A stretch of DNA of 64,000 nt from contig JALRME010000002.1 in NCBI GenBank assembly GCA_026120035.1, positions 1,736,001 through 1,800,000 of the forward strand, given 5' to 3'. Positions 12,172-23,725 of the stretch are shown here, one piece after another; within the stretch, counting starts at the first letter, position 1, and the number at the start of each line of letters is the position of its first letter. The notes under the pieces were generated by a model, which saw only the letters and a program-made list of their open reading frames with translations, did no database searches and was not told the DNA's origin. A program made the translations under genes and the position numbers. The DNA is from Coleophoma eucalyptorum. Taxonomy: Eukaryota > Ascomycota > Leotiomycetes > Helotiales > Dermateaceae.

Positions 12172-13269
12172 TCACGTACTCAAGTTCAACACTCTCACAG
12201 CATTCCCTCCCAGAGCCAACCTGGCTCCCTCACTTCCCTCGCCTCTCGCATTTTTGATCGCCTCATAATTCGTATCCACACTCTTCCACCTCTGACCCTC
12301 ACCCTCCAACGGTGGGAAGAAAGGGTGATCTGTCCCAAACATGATGCGATCTTCACCACTCGCCTGCATCGCCGCTTTCAGACCCACATCCCCATAAATC
12401 ACTGCATCTAGATATATGTTCTTTTTGAGGATCTCCCAGACTGTTTTTCGTTGTGCGCCGAGCTTGCCTTCGGCTTTAAGATGTGCGTCATGCTCGATAC
12501 AACTCTCGATTCGGCCAGCGAGGAAGGGCAGCGTGCCGCCGGAGTGGGCAAGGATCATTTGAAGATCGGGAACGGTGCTAAAGACGTCGGCGAGAATCAT
12601 CCGTGTTACTGCTATGGTGGTCTCAAGCGGGAAGCCGAGGGCGAGGGGCAGGACGTGGCCGTAGTCACTACTCCGCTCTCCCCAAACACTGGAAGGAAGA
12701 CCGTAATGTGGGTGTAAGAAAATGGGTAAGTTTGCGGCCTGCAGAGCCTTGAAGATTGGGATCAACTCTGGGTCATCCAGACCTTTCCCCAGCCCGGTCG
12801 TGCCCAGTATGATCCCGCGCATGTACTTGAGAGTCTTCAATCGCTCGATCTCAGCGATAATCACCTCTGTTCCTCCACTCAATGGCAATGTCGCAAAGGC
12901 AAACAGCCTCCCGGGAAACTTGGCACATTCTGCATCCACCTCATCATTGATATCCTTCGCTGCTTGGCCAGCTTCGGGGCTGGGTACCCAATCCAACCAT
13001 GGATTTGCAAGAGAGATGACGGAGATGTCGATGTTATGCGTGTCCATGAACTTTATCTTCTCGTTGATGTCATAGTATTCAGCGCCAACCGGCCGCCCTC
13101 GAGATGTGCTCTCGGTGTCCTCGGCGGGCAGGATAACGAGACGGAGTGAGGGCGAGGGTGGGAAGGAGCGGATATAGGGAATACTTGCTCGCGCCTTGAG
13201 GAGGGAGATGTAGGAAGGTGGGTAGACGTGCGTGTGGATATCCACGATGGGATGCTCTGAGGTCGTCAT
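12172..13269 (-). CDS. ACMSD-family amidohydrolase, probable isoorotate (uracil-5-carboxylate) decarboxylase
   Basis: Metal-dependent non-oxidative decarboxylase of the amidohydrolase superfamily; the best fit is fungal isoorotate decarboxylase, which turns 5-carboxyuracil into uracil in the thymine salvage route. It is a single exon of 365 aa. Metal and catalytic residues are in the expected order: H12-x-H14 in the first strand (DIHTHVYP), H186 and H188 in HPHYG, H242 in HSGG, and D314 in FGTDHPFF. Blocks such as ISLANPW, RGIILGT and YGHVLPLALGFP match what I recall of characterised fungal isoorotate decarboxylases better than the tryptophan-pathway ACMSD enzymes. The start is the ATG at 13269; a TTG four codons upstream is not used. 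The strongest support is the divergent neighbour, a thymine hydroxylase that makes the substrate. 2-amino-3-carboxymuconate semialdehyde decarboxylase is the main alternative. Confidence 0.85.
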   Translation of the reverse strand: MTTSEHPIVDIHTHVYPPSYISLLKARASIPYIRSFPPSPSLRLVILPAEDTESTSRGRPVGAEYYDINEKIKFMDTHNIDISVISLANPWLDWVPSPEAGQAAKDINDEVDAECAKFPGRLFAFATLPLSGGTEVIIAEIERLKTLKYMRGIILGTTGLGKGLDDPELIPIFKALQAANLPIFLHPHYGLPSSVWGERSSDYGHVLPLALGFPLETTIAVTRMILADVFSTVPDLQMILAHSGGTLPFLAGRIESCIEHDAHLKAEGKLGAQRKTVWEILKKNIYLDAVIYGDVGLKAAMQASGEDRIMFGTDHPFFPPLEGEGQRWKSVDTNYEAIKNARGEGSEGARLALGGNAVRVLNLST

Positions 13270-13839
13270 CTTCGGGGGCAATGGCTTCGAGATGGAATTT
13301 GAGAAAGCGAAAACGGGAAAGAAGAGCAGCGTATGAAATATATGACAGGACAGAAGGCTGAGAAAGAAGCATACCAGGCTGACAAGCAGATGAAGATAGA
13401 TTGACCAATGACAACTACCCCACCCTTCTTATCACAGCAACCCCGCGCGCATCGGTTCAGCTTATCTTATCCTACCGCTATGCCCTTCTCGTCTGCCGTG
13501 TCTTGTCACCTTCCTTCCCCGACACAGAAATCAGTTGACTTGACCCTTCCTGCCTGTCATTGACACGGAACCGGCCGTCGCATAAACTCCCTGAACTGTC
13601 CAGAATCTGCAGATATAAGCAAACACATATATATTATACAACTTGGGGGGGGCTGGCTATGATTTCAAAGAGCCGTCTCCAGTGTCTGAGTTTCTTGGGG
13701 CAATAGACCACTTCTTATCATCGGTGGTTTGTCTTCCGTATTTCAAGTCCGACTCCAGCTGGTTAAGGAAACCAATCTTCCAGAAAGCACTTATATACTC
13801 TGCTTCAAGTCTACGTCGACTTCGACCTTCACATACAAC
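13270..13839. promoter_or_regulatory. Bidirectional promoter of the thymine salvage pair, with five GATA motifs
   Basis: A 570-bp interval between divergent starts. HGATAR-type GATA-factor motifs, read on either strand, lie at 13394-13399 (AGATAG), 13429-13434 (TTATCA), 13462-13467 (TTATCT), 13467-13472 (TTATCC) and 13715-13720 (TTATCA). GATA factors of the AreA/NIT2 class control nitrogen-source genes in ascomycetes, which fits use of thymine as a nitrogen source. Regulation is inferred from motifs only. Confidence 0.5.
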
Positions 13840-14916
13840 ATGGCACCACAAGCCAGCGCCGTTGACAGCGACAACCTGTTCATTCCCGTACCTACCCAAC
13901 CCCCACTTCTTCGTATCATAGCAACTCACCCTCTCTAGCTCGTAGACTTCTCCCTGTTCCTCAACGGCACTCCTACGGAGCGTATTCAAACCGCTCAGTC
14001 CATCCTGCATGGCTTCCAAACTGCAGGCTTCATCTACCTCAAGAACATACCTATCGCCAACGATACGGTTCAAGAAACTTTCCAAACCTCAGCCCGCTTC
14101 TTCACTCGATCGCAAGACGAGAAAGATACACTAGCATGGACTACACCGGCTGCAAACCGCGGATACGTCGCACACGGCCGTGAGAAGACCTCGACATTGA
14201 TCAACAAGGAGGATGTCGCGAAACTGAAAGCGCAGGCACCCGACTTGAAGGAGAGTTTCGAAATCGGACGCGAGGGCGAGGAAGGACACCCGAATAACTG
14301 GCCCAGCAGCGATGAGGAGGCAAAGGTCTTCAAGGAATCCATGTGTAGTTTCTTCGCACAGTGCAAGGACTTGCACGTTGAAGTCATGCGCGCCATCGCC
14401 GTGGGAATGGGGCTCGACGAGCGTTATTTCGACCAGTATACGGATGTAGGAGATAACACACTCCGTCTCCTACACTACCCCAGCGTCGATAAGTCCGTCT
14501 TCGCAGCCAACAAGCTCCAAGTGCGCGCAGGCGAACACACCGACTATGGCTCTATCACGCTGCTCTTCCAAGACGACCGTGGCGGGCTACAAGTCAAATC
14601 ACCCAACGGCACCTTCGTTGACGCAACACCAATGCCAGGTACTGTTGTTGTAAACGCTGGAGACTTGCTCGCGCGCTGGTCTAACGATACGATCAAGAGC
14701 ACGCTGCACCGCGTGGTAGAACCAAAGGGTGGAAAGGAAGTCGATGGCAAATATCCTGCGCGCTACTCGATGGCGTATTTCTGCAACCCAAATTTCAAGA
14801 GCTTCATCGAGGCCATTCCGGGTACATTCGGCGAAGGGGCTAAGGAGCAGGAGAGGAAGTATGAGGGCATTAATAGCCATGCTTATTTAGAGATGAGGCT
14901 GGCAGCTACTTACTAA
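13840..14916 (+). CDS. Thymine 7-hydroxylase (thymine dioxygenase), 2-oxoglutarate/Fe(II) oxygenase
   Basis: Oxidises the methyl group of thymine in three steps (5-hydroxymethyl-, 5-formyl-, 5-carboxyuracil), using 2-oxoglutarate and Fe(II). Exons are 13840-13887 and 13939-14916, with a 51-bp intron; the product is 341 aa. It has an isopenicillin-N-synthase fold with an N-terminal DIOX_N domain and a C-terminal jelly roll. The iron triad is H216-x-D218 (GEHTDYGSITLLFQD) and H273; the 2-oxoglutarate arginine is R291 in RYSMAYF. Motifs such as QTAGFIYLKNIPI, ANRGY, IKSTLHRVVEP and YFCNPN closely resemble the Neurospora thymine hydroxylase as I remember it. The splice joins FIP to LVDFSLF, which that enzyme also shows. 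It is divergent from the decarboxylase that consumes its product. Other IPNS-like oxygenases are possible but fit less well. Confidence 0.9.
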
Positions 14917-16070
14917 ACGGCCCATTGGGATGTGTGCTTCATGGTTCTAGTCGGATTAACTCAAAAGAAGATGGTTCTGTACGTGATATGATTGACCTAC
15001 AAAATTAGATGTTCAAACGAGCCATATCCCTCATGCACGATGCATTTCTCTTATACTTCCATCCATAGACAGCCACAGTCACCAGATCTTCCCACCCCGA
15101 AACCCCTTGCAGTGCTAATCTAAGCTTCTCTTATCAATTCCCCTTCTGCAGTTCCTCTGCACCCCAACCCCCCACCCCACTCAAACGCAGAACCCCACCA
15201 CTCAAATCGGGAAATAAAACGCCACAACCTGCTTGCATGATAATCGAAAACGAAAGAATATTCAAAAACGCGAATCAAAGGTATGCGAGAGATAATCAAA
15301 CACCACCCCAAAAAAGGAAAAAAAAAAGGGAGGGGGGGGGATCGGCTTTTAAGTAGAAGGCACATCAGCCAAGGGGAGGTTATTACGTTGAAAAATGAAT
15401 GAGAAGAAGGTTGGGGAGATAAGGAGAGGGGACAGAAAAAAAGTTAGGCGACGAGCCGAGTTAGCGAGCCCCGAGGAGAGGGAGTGAGTGAGGTAAGTAG
15501 TAGGTACCAAACCTAAGAGTATATCAAGTACGTAAAGGCAATGGTTAATTAAACTCACTGGCGGCTCGGGAAGTCAAATTAAATCACAATCAATCACCGT
15601 TCTCCAAAGAAGCCTTTTTTTTTACTTTTGAACGTAGAATAGAAATTAGAGACTAAGTCTTCTGTAGCTGATACTGATAATCTGTATGATATCTGAAAGT
15701 TAAAAAGAGGTCCTTCAGATAAGAAATTCGGAGCCTCGTTGATCATGCGTGCTGTGCTAATGCAACAGATTCTGCCCTATCCCTTTGACTCCGATCGCTA
15801 ATGCAGTTCCCAAAAAAAAAGAGTCGAGTGATCATTGATTTGTGTTAAAAAAGAGAAATAGAAACTTTGATGCTTTTGGTCTTTCCTTCCCGCCTTCCTG
15901 CCCATAAAAATAAAACTCCATAAAAACAAGGCCCTGTCTGCCTATTGATTTTCCCAAGGGTATATCCGCCATAATTGTGCTTGTTGAAAAAGACTCAGAT
16001 CCCATATTTCCCAATTGCGCCAAGTACCTATATGTGCACTTTCATAATAGAAGAGATAAGAAAGAACCGT
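14917..16070. other. Convergent intergenic region with homopolymer tracts
   Basis: A 1.15-kb stretch between the stops of the thymine hydroxylase (+) and the arrestin (-). It contains A-runs and a G-run around 15311-15340 and no supportable gene. Small open frames here have no recognisable features. Confidence 0.5.
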
Positions 16071-17615
16071 CTATTGAGAAGGACGATTAGGTCCGCTCCG
16101 ACTTGAAGAAGGTCGTTCAACTGGGAGGTGAGCAGGTGGTGGTTGTGCGAGCGTAGGTGCTGCTCCGTCCAGAGGAGCTAGATCTTCGTACTCGGGGAGT
16201 TCGTTGGTCTCGAAGTCGACAACCATTCCATAGGTTGGTGGGCTGTCGGGAACATTCTCGTATAGAGGTGGCTGCTCCTCATCCCAGGAGATACCCAGAC
16301 CACTGCGCTCGGTAACAACGACGCTGAAGTGCATTCTGAGAACTCGAGCGGCGCCAGTGGGTGTGATTTGAGTGGGTTTGCTGATGGGAGCAAATTCCTC
16401 GGCTACGATCATCTCAACGACAAGTTGATGGGTGACCTCAGTTCCATCGGCTGATTTTGTGTCGCAAATTGGGTGAGCATCTGGCTTGATGGAGAAAGGA
16501 AACTCCATTTCAATGGAGCCTCCATCAATGGCACTGTAATCGGCCTTCCATCCACCCTTTAACTCGTCTGTGTTCAGAGTTCGGACGTTTTCGTGTGCTG
16601 TTCCCTTCTTCTGGTCATCTTCGCCGGTAGCCGCCAATCCAAGCTTAGCCAGATGCTTGGGGCAAGCTGGTGAAACCTCCTTTTGGATCTCATCCAACCT
16701 CCAAGTCATACGCTTCAACCTCCATTGCGTCTGTGACTTAGAATCTTCGTTGCGCTTAACAACACCATCCATTCTCATCGTAAGGTTAAACTCGCCAATG
16801 GGGTGAATAACGGTGGGAAGCTCGCAGTTGGCGGTCAAGTTCGTGGGAGGGAAGATGCGAATGGACTTCTTTGGGGTTTCGGCCGGTGGCACAGCCCGCT
16901 TGACAGTGAGTGATTTTGAGAGCTTAATCGGCTCGCCTGACTTTGGGGTGATGGTTGCTTTGAGAACGTAGTCGATCTTGACCAGGCTGCTGTTCATAGA
17001 GGCTGGGAGGTGGCCCTCGAACAAGTAGCTAAATGGGTAGGAGTGTTGCCCTGTAACCAGTCAATAAAGCAATATTCCGCAATAGGGAAAGTGCAACATA
17101 CCTTTCTTGAGAGTAGCCTGGCCTTGGTGGAAATCCCATCGGTGAAGCTCCTTGACTTGTTGGGCGCAGTCCGTGCAATGCGCATGGAATGGCTTCTTTC
17201 GGGTAGTTTCTACGACCAGCTTCATCTTGAAGTTGTCGAGTACGAGCAGGTCATCAGGGATGTTGAGCATCATCTGACCGGAGAACAAAGCACCGGAGCT
17301 GTTGGAAGCAGTGCCGTAAAAAACGAGAGGCGGCGACTCAATCTTCACATCTAGACTTGGGTGAGGTTTAACGTGGGGGGTGTTTTTGGCGGCATGGAGG
17401 CCAGTCAAGGAGATGCGCTTGTCGAGCATCTTGCCGTTGTTGCTACTGCTGCTGCTGTAGTCGGAGTGGACAGAGGAAGCGGAGGAGGATGGAGTGCGCT
17501 CAGCAATAGCTGGTCGCTTGCTGCTGGAGGAACGCCTGGAAGACTTTTTGAATTCGGCGGGGATGTCGAAGTTGTTGGTATGCGAACGAAAGAAAGTCGC
17601 GACACGGTGCGGCAT
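16071..17615 (-). CDS. Arrestin-related trafficking adaptor (Art1/Ldb19-like)
   Basis: Adaptor that recruits the Rsp5/NEDD4-type HECT ubiquitin ligase to plasma-membrane transporters to trigger their endocytosis. Exons are 17102-17615 and 16071-17050, with a 51-bp intron; the product is 497 aa. The first about 80 residues are Ser-rich and basic (KKSSRRSSSSKR). An arrestin N-domain follows, including the CTDCAQQVKELHRWDF segment. The splice junction creates GQHSYPFSYLFEGHLP, the conserved arrestin clasp region of the Ldb19 family. The C-terminal tail has two PY motifs for WW domains: PPLY (432-435) and PPTY (442-445). The start is the ATG at 17615, the first one before the conserved region; the upstream open frame is long and low-complexity and I reject it. 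Which of the fungal ARTs it matches is inferred. Confidence 0.8.
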
Positions 17616-17717
17616 CGTGGCGGTGGTCCAAATAAATTTATGCTGCCTCAGCCAAATATGGACCGCGGGGGAGGGAGCAGTTGTTGTAGTTGCTGCAAGA
17701 GACGAGACGACAAACCA

Positions 17718-17729
17718 GGGGGGGGGGGG
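17718..17729. repeat. G12 homopolymer
   Basis: Twelve consecutive G just upstream of the arrestin start codon region. Its length may vary between isolates or be an assembly uncertainty. Confidence 0.9.
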
Positions 17730-18028
17730 TGTCGCTAGACGGGACGGGACAATGACGATTGCAATTGGAAGATTTTCCCTCTTTTTTTTTCTGCCGGGCT
17801 CTAGAATGATCAAGTGCCAAGCCTAATGCGTCGCCGAAGTCGAAATCGATCGGGTAAATTCAACCGTGCTAGATTGCTCGTTGTCTGGTGATCTTTTTAT
17901 TTTTTTTGGGCTGGTTTTCCTGCGGTGAGGGGTTGAAGTAGTTGATGATGCAGTTATAGATAGAATCTCGGAAGTCGTAAAGTGAAGTGGGTTCACGGTT
18001 GACCAAATGAGTATGCTTGAGTATACGG

Positions 18029-18075
18029 GAGTTGACTCGAGTTGAGTTGAGTTAAGTTGAGTGAGTTGCGTTGGG
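18029..18075. repeat. GAGTT pentanucleotide-type repeat
   Basis: Imperfect tandem copies of GAGTT/GAGTTGA in the arrestin upstream region, ending in a GTTG-rich stretch. Confidence 0.7.
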
Positions 18076-21000
18076 GTTGGGAGGTTGCGAGGTAAGAGGT
18101 AAGTGAATAAGTTGTCAGTGACACAGGGAAGGCGTCACTACTTGAAGGACCGGGAAGCGACGTGGTTGACCAAAGTCTAGAATCCGGAAGGTGGTATGGA
18201 GAGGGATGTGGAGGAAAGAGAAGAAGTTCAAGGAGCCGTGACGGCGCGCAAACAAGAAACGTGATGTGCTTTTGTTCCTTTCTTACTTAACACGTTCAGA
18301 CTTTTGTTTCGAGCGTCCAAGTCAAACCCTTGTGGGGGGCCAGCTCTGACTATTATATTTCTCAAAATTGTGGAATCGTGACACACGATGCCACCATCTG
18401 ACAATAGCAAGGAGCGGTAAGGGCGAGGAGGTCCTGGCACTGTGCTCATCCAGGTGTGCCATTGTGCCATTACTGCCTTCCCTCCAGGTACGCAGAGCCA
18501 TGCCATGCCAGACAGGGACAGGCTGGGCGCACCGTCGGCTTCACGCTCGTCAACCAGCGGTCGCCTAGTACCACCAGACCTCCAGACCTCTGGCCCTACG
18601 CTGCATGCAGCATCGTGTCATCACTGCGGAGGCTATCGGCTGCCCACTCGATACTACTTCGGGCAAGGGTTGGGATCATGCCATGCCGTACTGGTGCAAG
18701 ACACTAGACTGCGAGAGCAAACCTGAGGGCAGCTCAAAGAAAAAAAAAAAAGCAACTGGTCATTTTTCATTTTTCGAGCTCCGGATTTCACTAATGGCCC
18801 AACCCCTGTGCAAATTACGTTTAAGCGTCACGGGATCCCCAGGGAAAGTGCCATGGGAACTGGACTCGACGTCTCGAACGGGGAGGACAATACCGGTCGT
18901 GAATCAGAACATCTACTCTCAACTTGCCTACACCGGTCACTTGTTTCCAGAGGGTTTGGAAGCAACCGGCACGGTCTTCGCACTGAAGACGTCGTGGTCC
19001 AGTATAGCATGATCGTCTATTGCTCACATAAGTCAATAGCTGACAGCCTGAGGTGTTGCAAGATGCAAGGTCGTAGCAATGCGCCTGGCTAGCGTTGGCA
19101 GGCCATGCAATGCGCCCCAGGGAGCGCGCACTGTACGGCGTGTGTTACGGAGTACGTACAGGGGATTCAAAGCCCTTTTCCGGGCACTTCGACAGCCGCT
19201 TGGGCACTGCACCTTTGCAACTTCGCCGCCTGGCAACGTCCCCAACCCTCGCACGTGGTGTCGAGCAGCGGTCGTGTAGCCTCCTTTCCCTCCGTACCCA
19301 AGTCATGGCTATTCACGGCCTATTCGAGAGTGGAGGCCAGCAAAGACATGCCCGATCAGGATTAACCGCCCTCGATCGAGGATCTCCCGCTAGGCAAGGT
19401 ATGGCTACTTCTCAGCTTCCAAGCTTCTTCTGGGCTTCTCATCTGCTCACTGGCGCCGTGAGAAGCCGGGGTGGATCCCTAATGATCCAGACATCAGGCG
19501 AGAGTGTGGATCTCTGCACGAAAAATCTCACGATGTTTGGGAAAAGAAGGAGAGAAAAGCCTCACGCATTTCCTCTTCCATCCATCGCGTGCGTCGGGAC
19601 TCCTGCGACATCGGGACCAATTTGGTTGTTGACTCAACACAATCCCATTCTTTGGGCGAGATCTCAGCCGTGCAGTGCAGATGCAATCTTGTTTCCTCTG
19701 CCTCACTCACTCTCCATCTTTTCTAAAAGACCGACTGTACTGATGGCAGGACGGACGCGAAGCTGTTCCAAAGATCGCTTCAGCCTTGAACATCGCGGGG
19801 CTCGGTGCTCGTATAATGGGAGGTAAGCATCTATTATTACTGCAGTACGAAGGACAAAGGACAAGATGCATGATGCTCAGTCATAACTTTAAACGAATCA
19901 ATAAATCAAATATTGATGAGTTAATAATAATAAGCGACCCTACGATGAACTCGAACTCGAACTCGAGCTTCAGACCGGCCAGGGCTGCACACCTCTCTCC
20001 CCCTCACCTCGTCTCATCATCTCATCATTAAATCCCGTCAGCTCGTACTGCAAGGCATCTTCAAATCTATCTTAGCTGCGGCCTGTGTCGCCATGCGATT
20101 CATCAATTGCATCACGGCTCTGCTTCCCGTTCTCCTTGCCCCAATGCGGCCAACGGGCCCATCGGTCGGTTGGGTGACGGACTTGTTTAGAGCCTGGATG
20201 ATCCAAGTTGGCTGCTTGCACGATGCTGCCTTCGGCCTCCAAGCTTGCAAATCATTGAGGCGTACCTTGCGCTAGCCGCAAGCTCAAAAACAGATTCTGC
20301 TTCTGCGTCTGCTGCTACGGCTGCTGCTATGGCTCTGCTATGGCTACATACTTGACCTACATACTTGACCTAACCTGCCCCTGTGACTAACACAGATCTC
20401 TTAGCTGTCTAGTCTGCTCGTCTAGTCTCCCCAGCTTCGGCAAGCCACTCTGGTCGTGGCCAACTGTTTGCTGCACTTGAATTTCTTCTCTGCTGACTGA
20501 AGAGCGGTCAAGCTTTCAGCAAGGCAAACTAATCTCGAGGTAGGTCATCAAGGCATCCTCGATGTTGCATCTTCAAGGTGAGAAGCAAATAAATTAGCAA
20601 GAGTCGTGTTGATGTGACTGCAACCTCATCCACTTCGAGATTGCGGGGAAATGATCGACGACAAAGCAAAAGTACTGCGATGGATGCAACGGCAGCGCAA
20701 CCACCACACCACCACCCCCGCAAAATGGCTGAGGACGACGTGATTGCGACACCGCCAGATCTCCGAGGAGAGGGAGACGGCAAACTTCTCGGCTTCATGG
20801 CGTTGTTGATGTCGTCTTGCCGGCGTGGCCGCTGTCTCTCCAACTTTCGCTCGCTATTGGCCCGGAGAAGCACAGAATCGTGGCGCCTTGATGAAGTAAT
20901 GAAAATGCTCGATTGGCAAACCATCCCAAAAACATCAACTGCACAACCCAAATCCTGTCACCTCAAGTCGAGTATTGGAAGGGGTCCGGTGCGTCCCCAG

Positions 21001-21493
21001 CTGGCGTAACAATGATGGAATCGTGGAACCTCCTCCACCAACTCATTCTGAGTTTGGAGGCTGGAGGGAATGACTTGAACATTACGCGCTGGGTAGCTCA
21101 AGGGTCGAGAACGCTTGATCCAAGCACGTTGCCCTGAGCAATCGAGGCTCGACTAGGTCCGAGCGAGTATCATCGCGCTCATCATAATCCCGCTGCATTG
21201 CGTTTGCATGTTGTTAGGTAACACTTACCCCATCGCGACGTTCCAAAGACAGAGCAGCCGTTTGTCTCTATCCTGCCTTGCCTTGCGTGAATTCATTCTC
21301 ATCGAGTCATCACTACAACGTTTCCCTGAAGCGGTTTCACTCAGATTCAATAGGTGCGGTTTTCACCAAAGAAAGGGCAGTGTAGACAGCTGGCATGTGT
21401 TTCGAAAGCTTGACACGCATCCATGAACTAACACCCAGCTGCCATATGGCGGCCTCGACCATTCCATTTCAGAACGACACCTCGTTGTCTCAG

Positions 21494-21511
21494 CATCATC
21501 ATCATCATCAC
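21494..21511. repeat. CAT trinucleotide repeat
   Basis: Five to six tandem CAT units in the gene-free region. Confidence 0.8.
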
Positions 21512-23416
21512 GCATTCAAGTACCATACCCACAATTTCATCACCTCACCTAGACCCTCTCGCATAAGGAACGAAATAGGAAAAGAAAAAACTAACGGCAG
21601 ATCTTCCCAGCTCGCTTCCTTTAACGATCTCTGACGGACCGAAGACCCGCTCACACCTGAAAGGAGCAAGGAAAGAAATCCCAAAATTACCCAAGTAGAT
21701 CCACTTCAGCCTTGTGAGAAGAGGCAAGACCAAGGAAGTGAAAGAGCAGGGATAAAAAAGAAGAGAGACACCGGCGAAGAAAAAAAAAGGATCTCGAGGC
21801 TCATTCCTTGGTTCGGATTGGCCAACCTGGGAGTCATCATTCAAATTTTCTTTTTTTCCCTTTCTCACACACGCTCTCTAACCCCGGGATCTCATCGGCA
21901 CTCTCGTTACACAATCCATCAAGCCATCGGCTAAGAGCTCCAAGACTTTCCCGTCCGTTAACTTTCCACCAGGCGGCAAGCGGCCGGGAAGCAAAAAAGT
22001 ATGAATGCAGCACGCTTTGGAGATAAAATTTCCGATTGGCTAGTTGGCCGCACTTTTGCGCTTGTACCTGGCTGTAACTCGATCATTACTTGATATAAAG
22101 TCAGAGATTTTCCCACGTTTTTAGTTTCAGCAGCACTAATCACTGCATGCCTTGGTCCTACATCTCCATTACAAAACTGCGTCTGTCGAATCGGCATTTC
22201 GTTTTCTCCAAGTTCTAGCGGCAAAGTCTTGGAAACCTCCACTGGCACGAGCACGTTGTTTCAATTTTACACGCGAGTGATCTCGAACCTTTCTCCCACT
22301 CCCACTTAAAAACAATAGTCAATGGTACATAAACCTAAGCGATCTGCCCACAAAAAGCACGAAATGCCGGGCCGGCATCTCAAAAAAAAAGATTCTATAA
22401 TTAATGCCCACCTAACAAGGTCATGAAAGTTAGGCGGGATGCAAATGCACCAGCGCCAGTCCGTGATCAGCAAGTCCATCCTTTTTTCTTTCTTCCTTTC
22501 TAAGTCCTTCCAAAATGGATAGAGGACGCCAAAATTTTACCTTTTTGACTTTTTTCTCTTGTTTTTTTCTTCCCCCCATGTTCTTTTTCTTTGCATCACC
22601 TCTGTAAGGCGTGCTACTCTGATTCCTTGTGGCGGTGCGTTGCGCGTACAGGCTTCCCGTCCCTTTCTTTCCTTTTCTAAGTACGAATATACCTCCTCCG
22701 TGCTCTGTGTGGCACAGCACCTCCGTACCGGACCGTATACCGACCAAAGGTGGAAGGCAAATGAGTAATTTTGAACACCGATTCCGATATCTATTCCAAG
22801 ATACTTCGGTATTGCCTCACTTCTACCATTTACCCCGAAAGTCGGAAAAGAAGAAAGCAACGATCCCGGGCCGGGAAAAGTCTACACCGCTGTCTCGTCG
22901 CACGTTCTCTTTCTTTGACTCTCTCCCTGTGTCGGTCCAGGTAGGCCGGCACCGTAGAGCGACGCTCATCAAGGTGCGATGGTACACTGGGAAGGAGATC
23001 TAGCTTCCGTAGCACAACAATCTACCAACGGAATCAACATCCGCTACATCGTATCATCTTTCCATCGTATCACTTTATAGATAAATGCAACACACGATTA
23101 CACTCTAGCAATCAATATTCAGCCTAGGAAGGTACAGTAAATATCCCATTGCCATGCCATATCATACCACACCATGCCATGTCACCCACCGGAGGCCTCG
23201 GCCACCGTTCGTTGCACGTTGCTCGTTGCTCATTGCCTCCCACCATCACCACTACTGCCTACTAGGACCATGCTTGCCCTCGCCTCGCCCCGGCTAGAAC
23301 CCGATAGTCCCCTTGATTTTACATACCGGCGATTCTCGTCGCTTAATTCAAAGGGACCACAACCGCGACGGTTCCCGACGGCGTTTCAGATACATGGGTG
23401 GCTTTGCGGGAGAGGG

Positions 23417-23483
23417 AGTCACCACCACCACCACCACCTTACCTTGCTGGCTCACAAGGTTGGTGGTGGTGGTGGTGGTGACT
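23417..23483. repeat. Long inverted repeat (ACC/GGT hairpin, 28-bp stem)
   Basis: A left arm at 23417-23438 (AGT followed by CAC units) is the exact reverse complement of 23462-23483 (22 of 22). Inside it, ACCTTG at 23441-23446 pairs with CAAGGT at 23455-23460. The result is a 28-bp stem with one small 2x1 internal loop and an 8-nt terminal loop (CTGGCTCA, 23447-23454). Whether it is transcribed is unknown. Confidence 0.9.
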
Positions 23484-23654
23484 CGGAGACCGCCCAGCCC
23501 AGTCCAGTTCGTAGGTGGGGTTTTGTCGCTTTGATGAAATTGGAAAGGAAAGAAAAATAAGTTAATTAAAATTCAAAAATTGGTTTCTGGATTAGATCGC
23601 GGAGGACGGACCCGACCTGGTTTGATTTGACGGCTGGTGCGGTGGTGGTTTGTG

Positions 23655-23676
23655 TCTTTCTTTCTTTCTTTCTTTT
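23655..23676. repeat. TTTC tetranucleotide repeat
   Basis: Five tandem TTTC units in the gene-free region. Confidence 0.8.
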
Positions 23677-23712
23677 GGCTAAATGGAATATAGTTTGTTT
23701 GTTGAGAGATGC

Positions 23713-23725
23713 GGGGGGGGGGGGG
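23713..23725. repeat. G13 homopolymer
   Basis: Thirteen consecutive G, about 230 bp right of the hairpin. Confidence 0.9.

Noticed and set aside
19110..19826. 238-codon ATG open frame in the 7-kb gap
   Set aside because: It lies in the GC-rich part where stops are rare; the translation has no known motif, no domain-like hydrophobic pattern and overlaps other open frames.
20529..21009. Overlapping 130-140-codon open frames on both strands
   Set aside because: Neither shows a recognisable motif; both contain low-complexity Arg/His/Pro stretches, and equal openness of both strands argues for composition, not coding.
23174..23560. Open frame encoding poly-His and poly-Gly
   Set aside because: It is a translation of the ACC/GGT hairpin repeat, not a gene.
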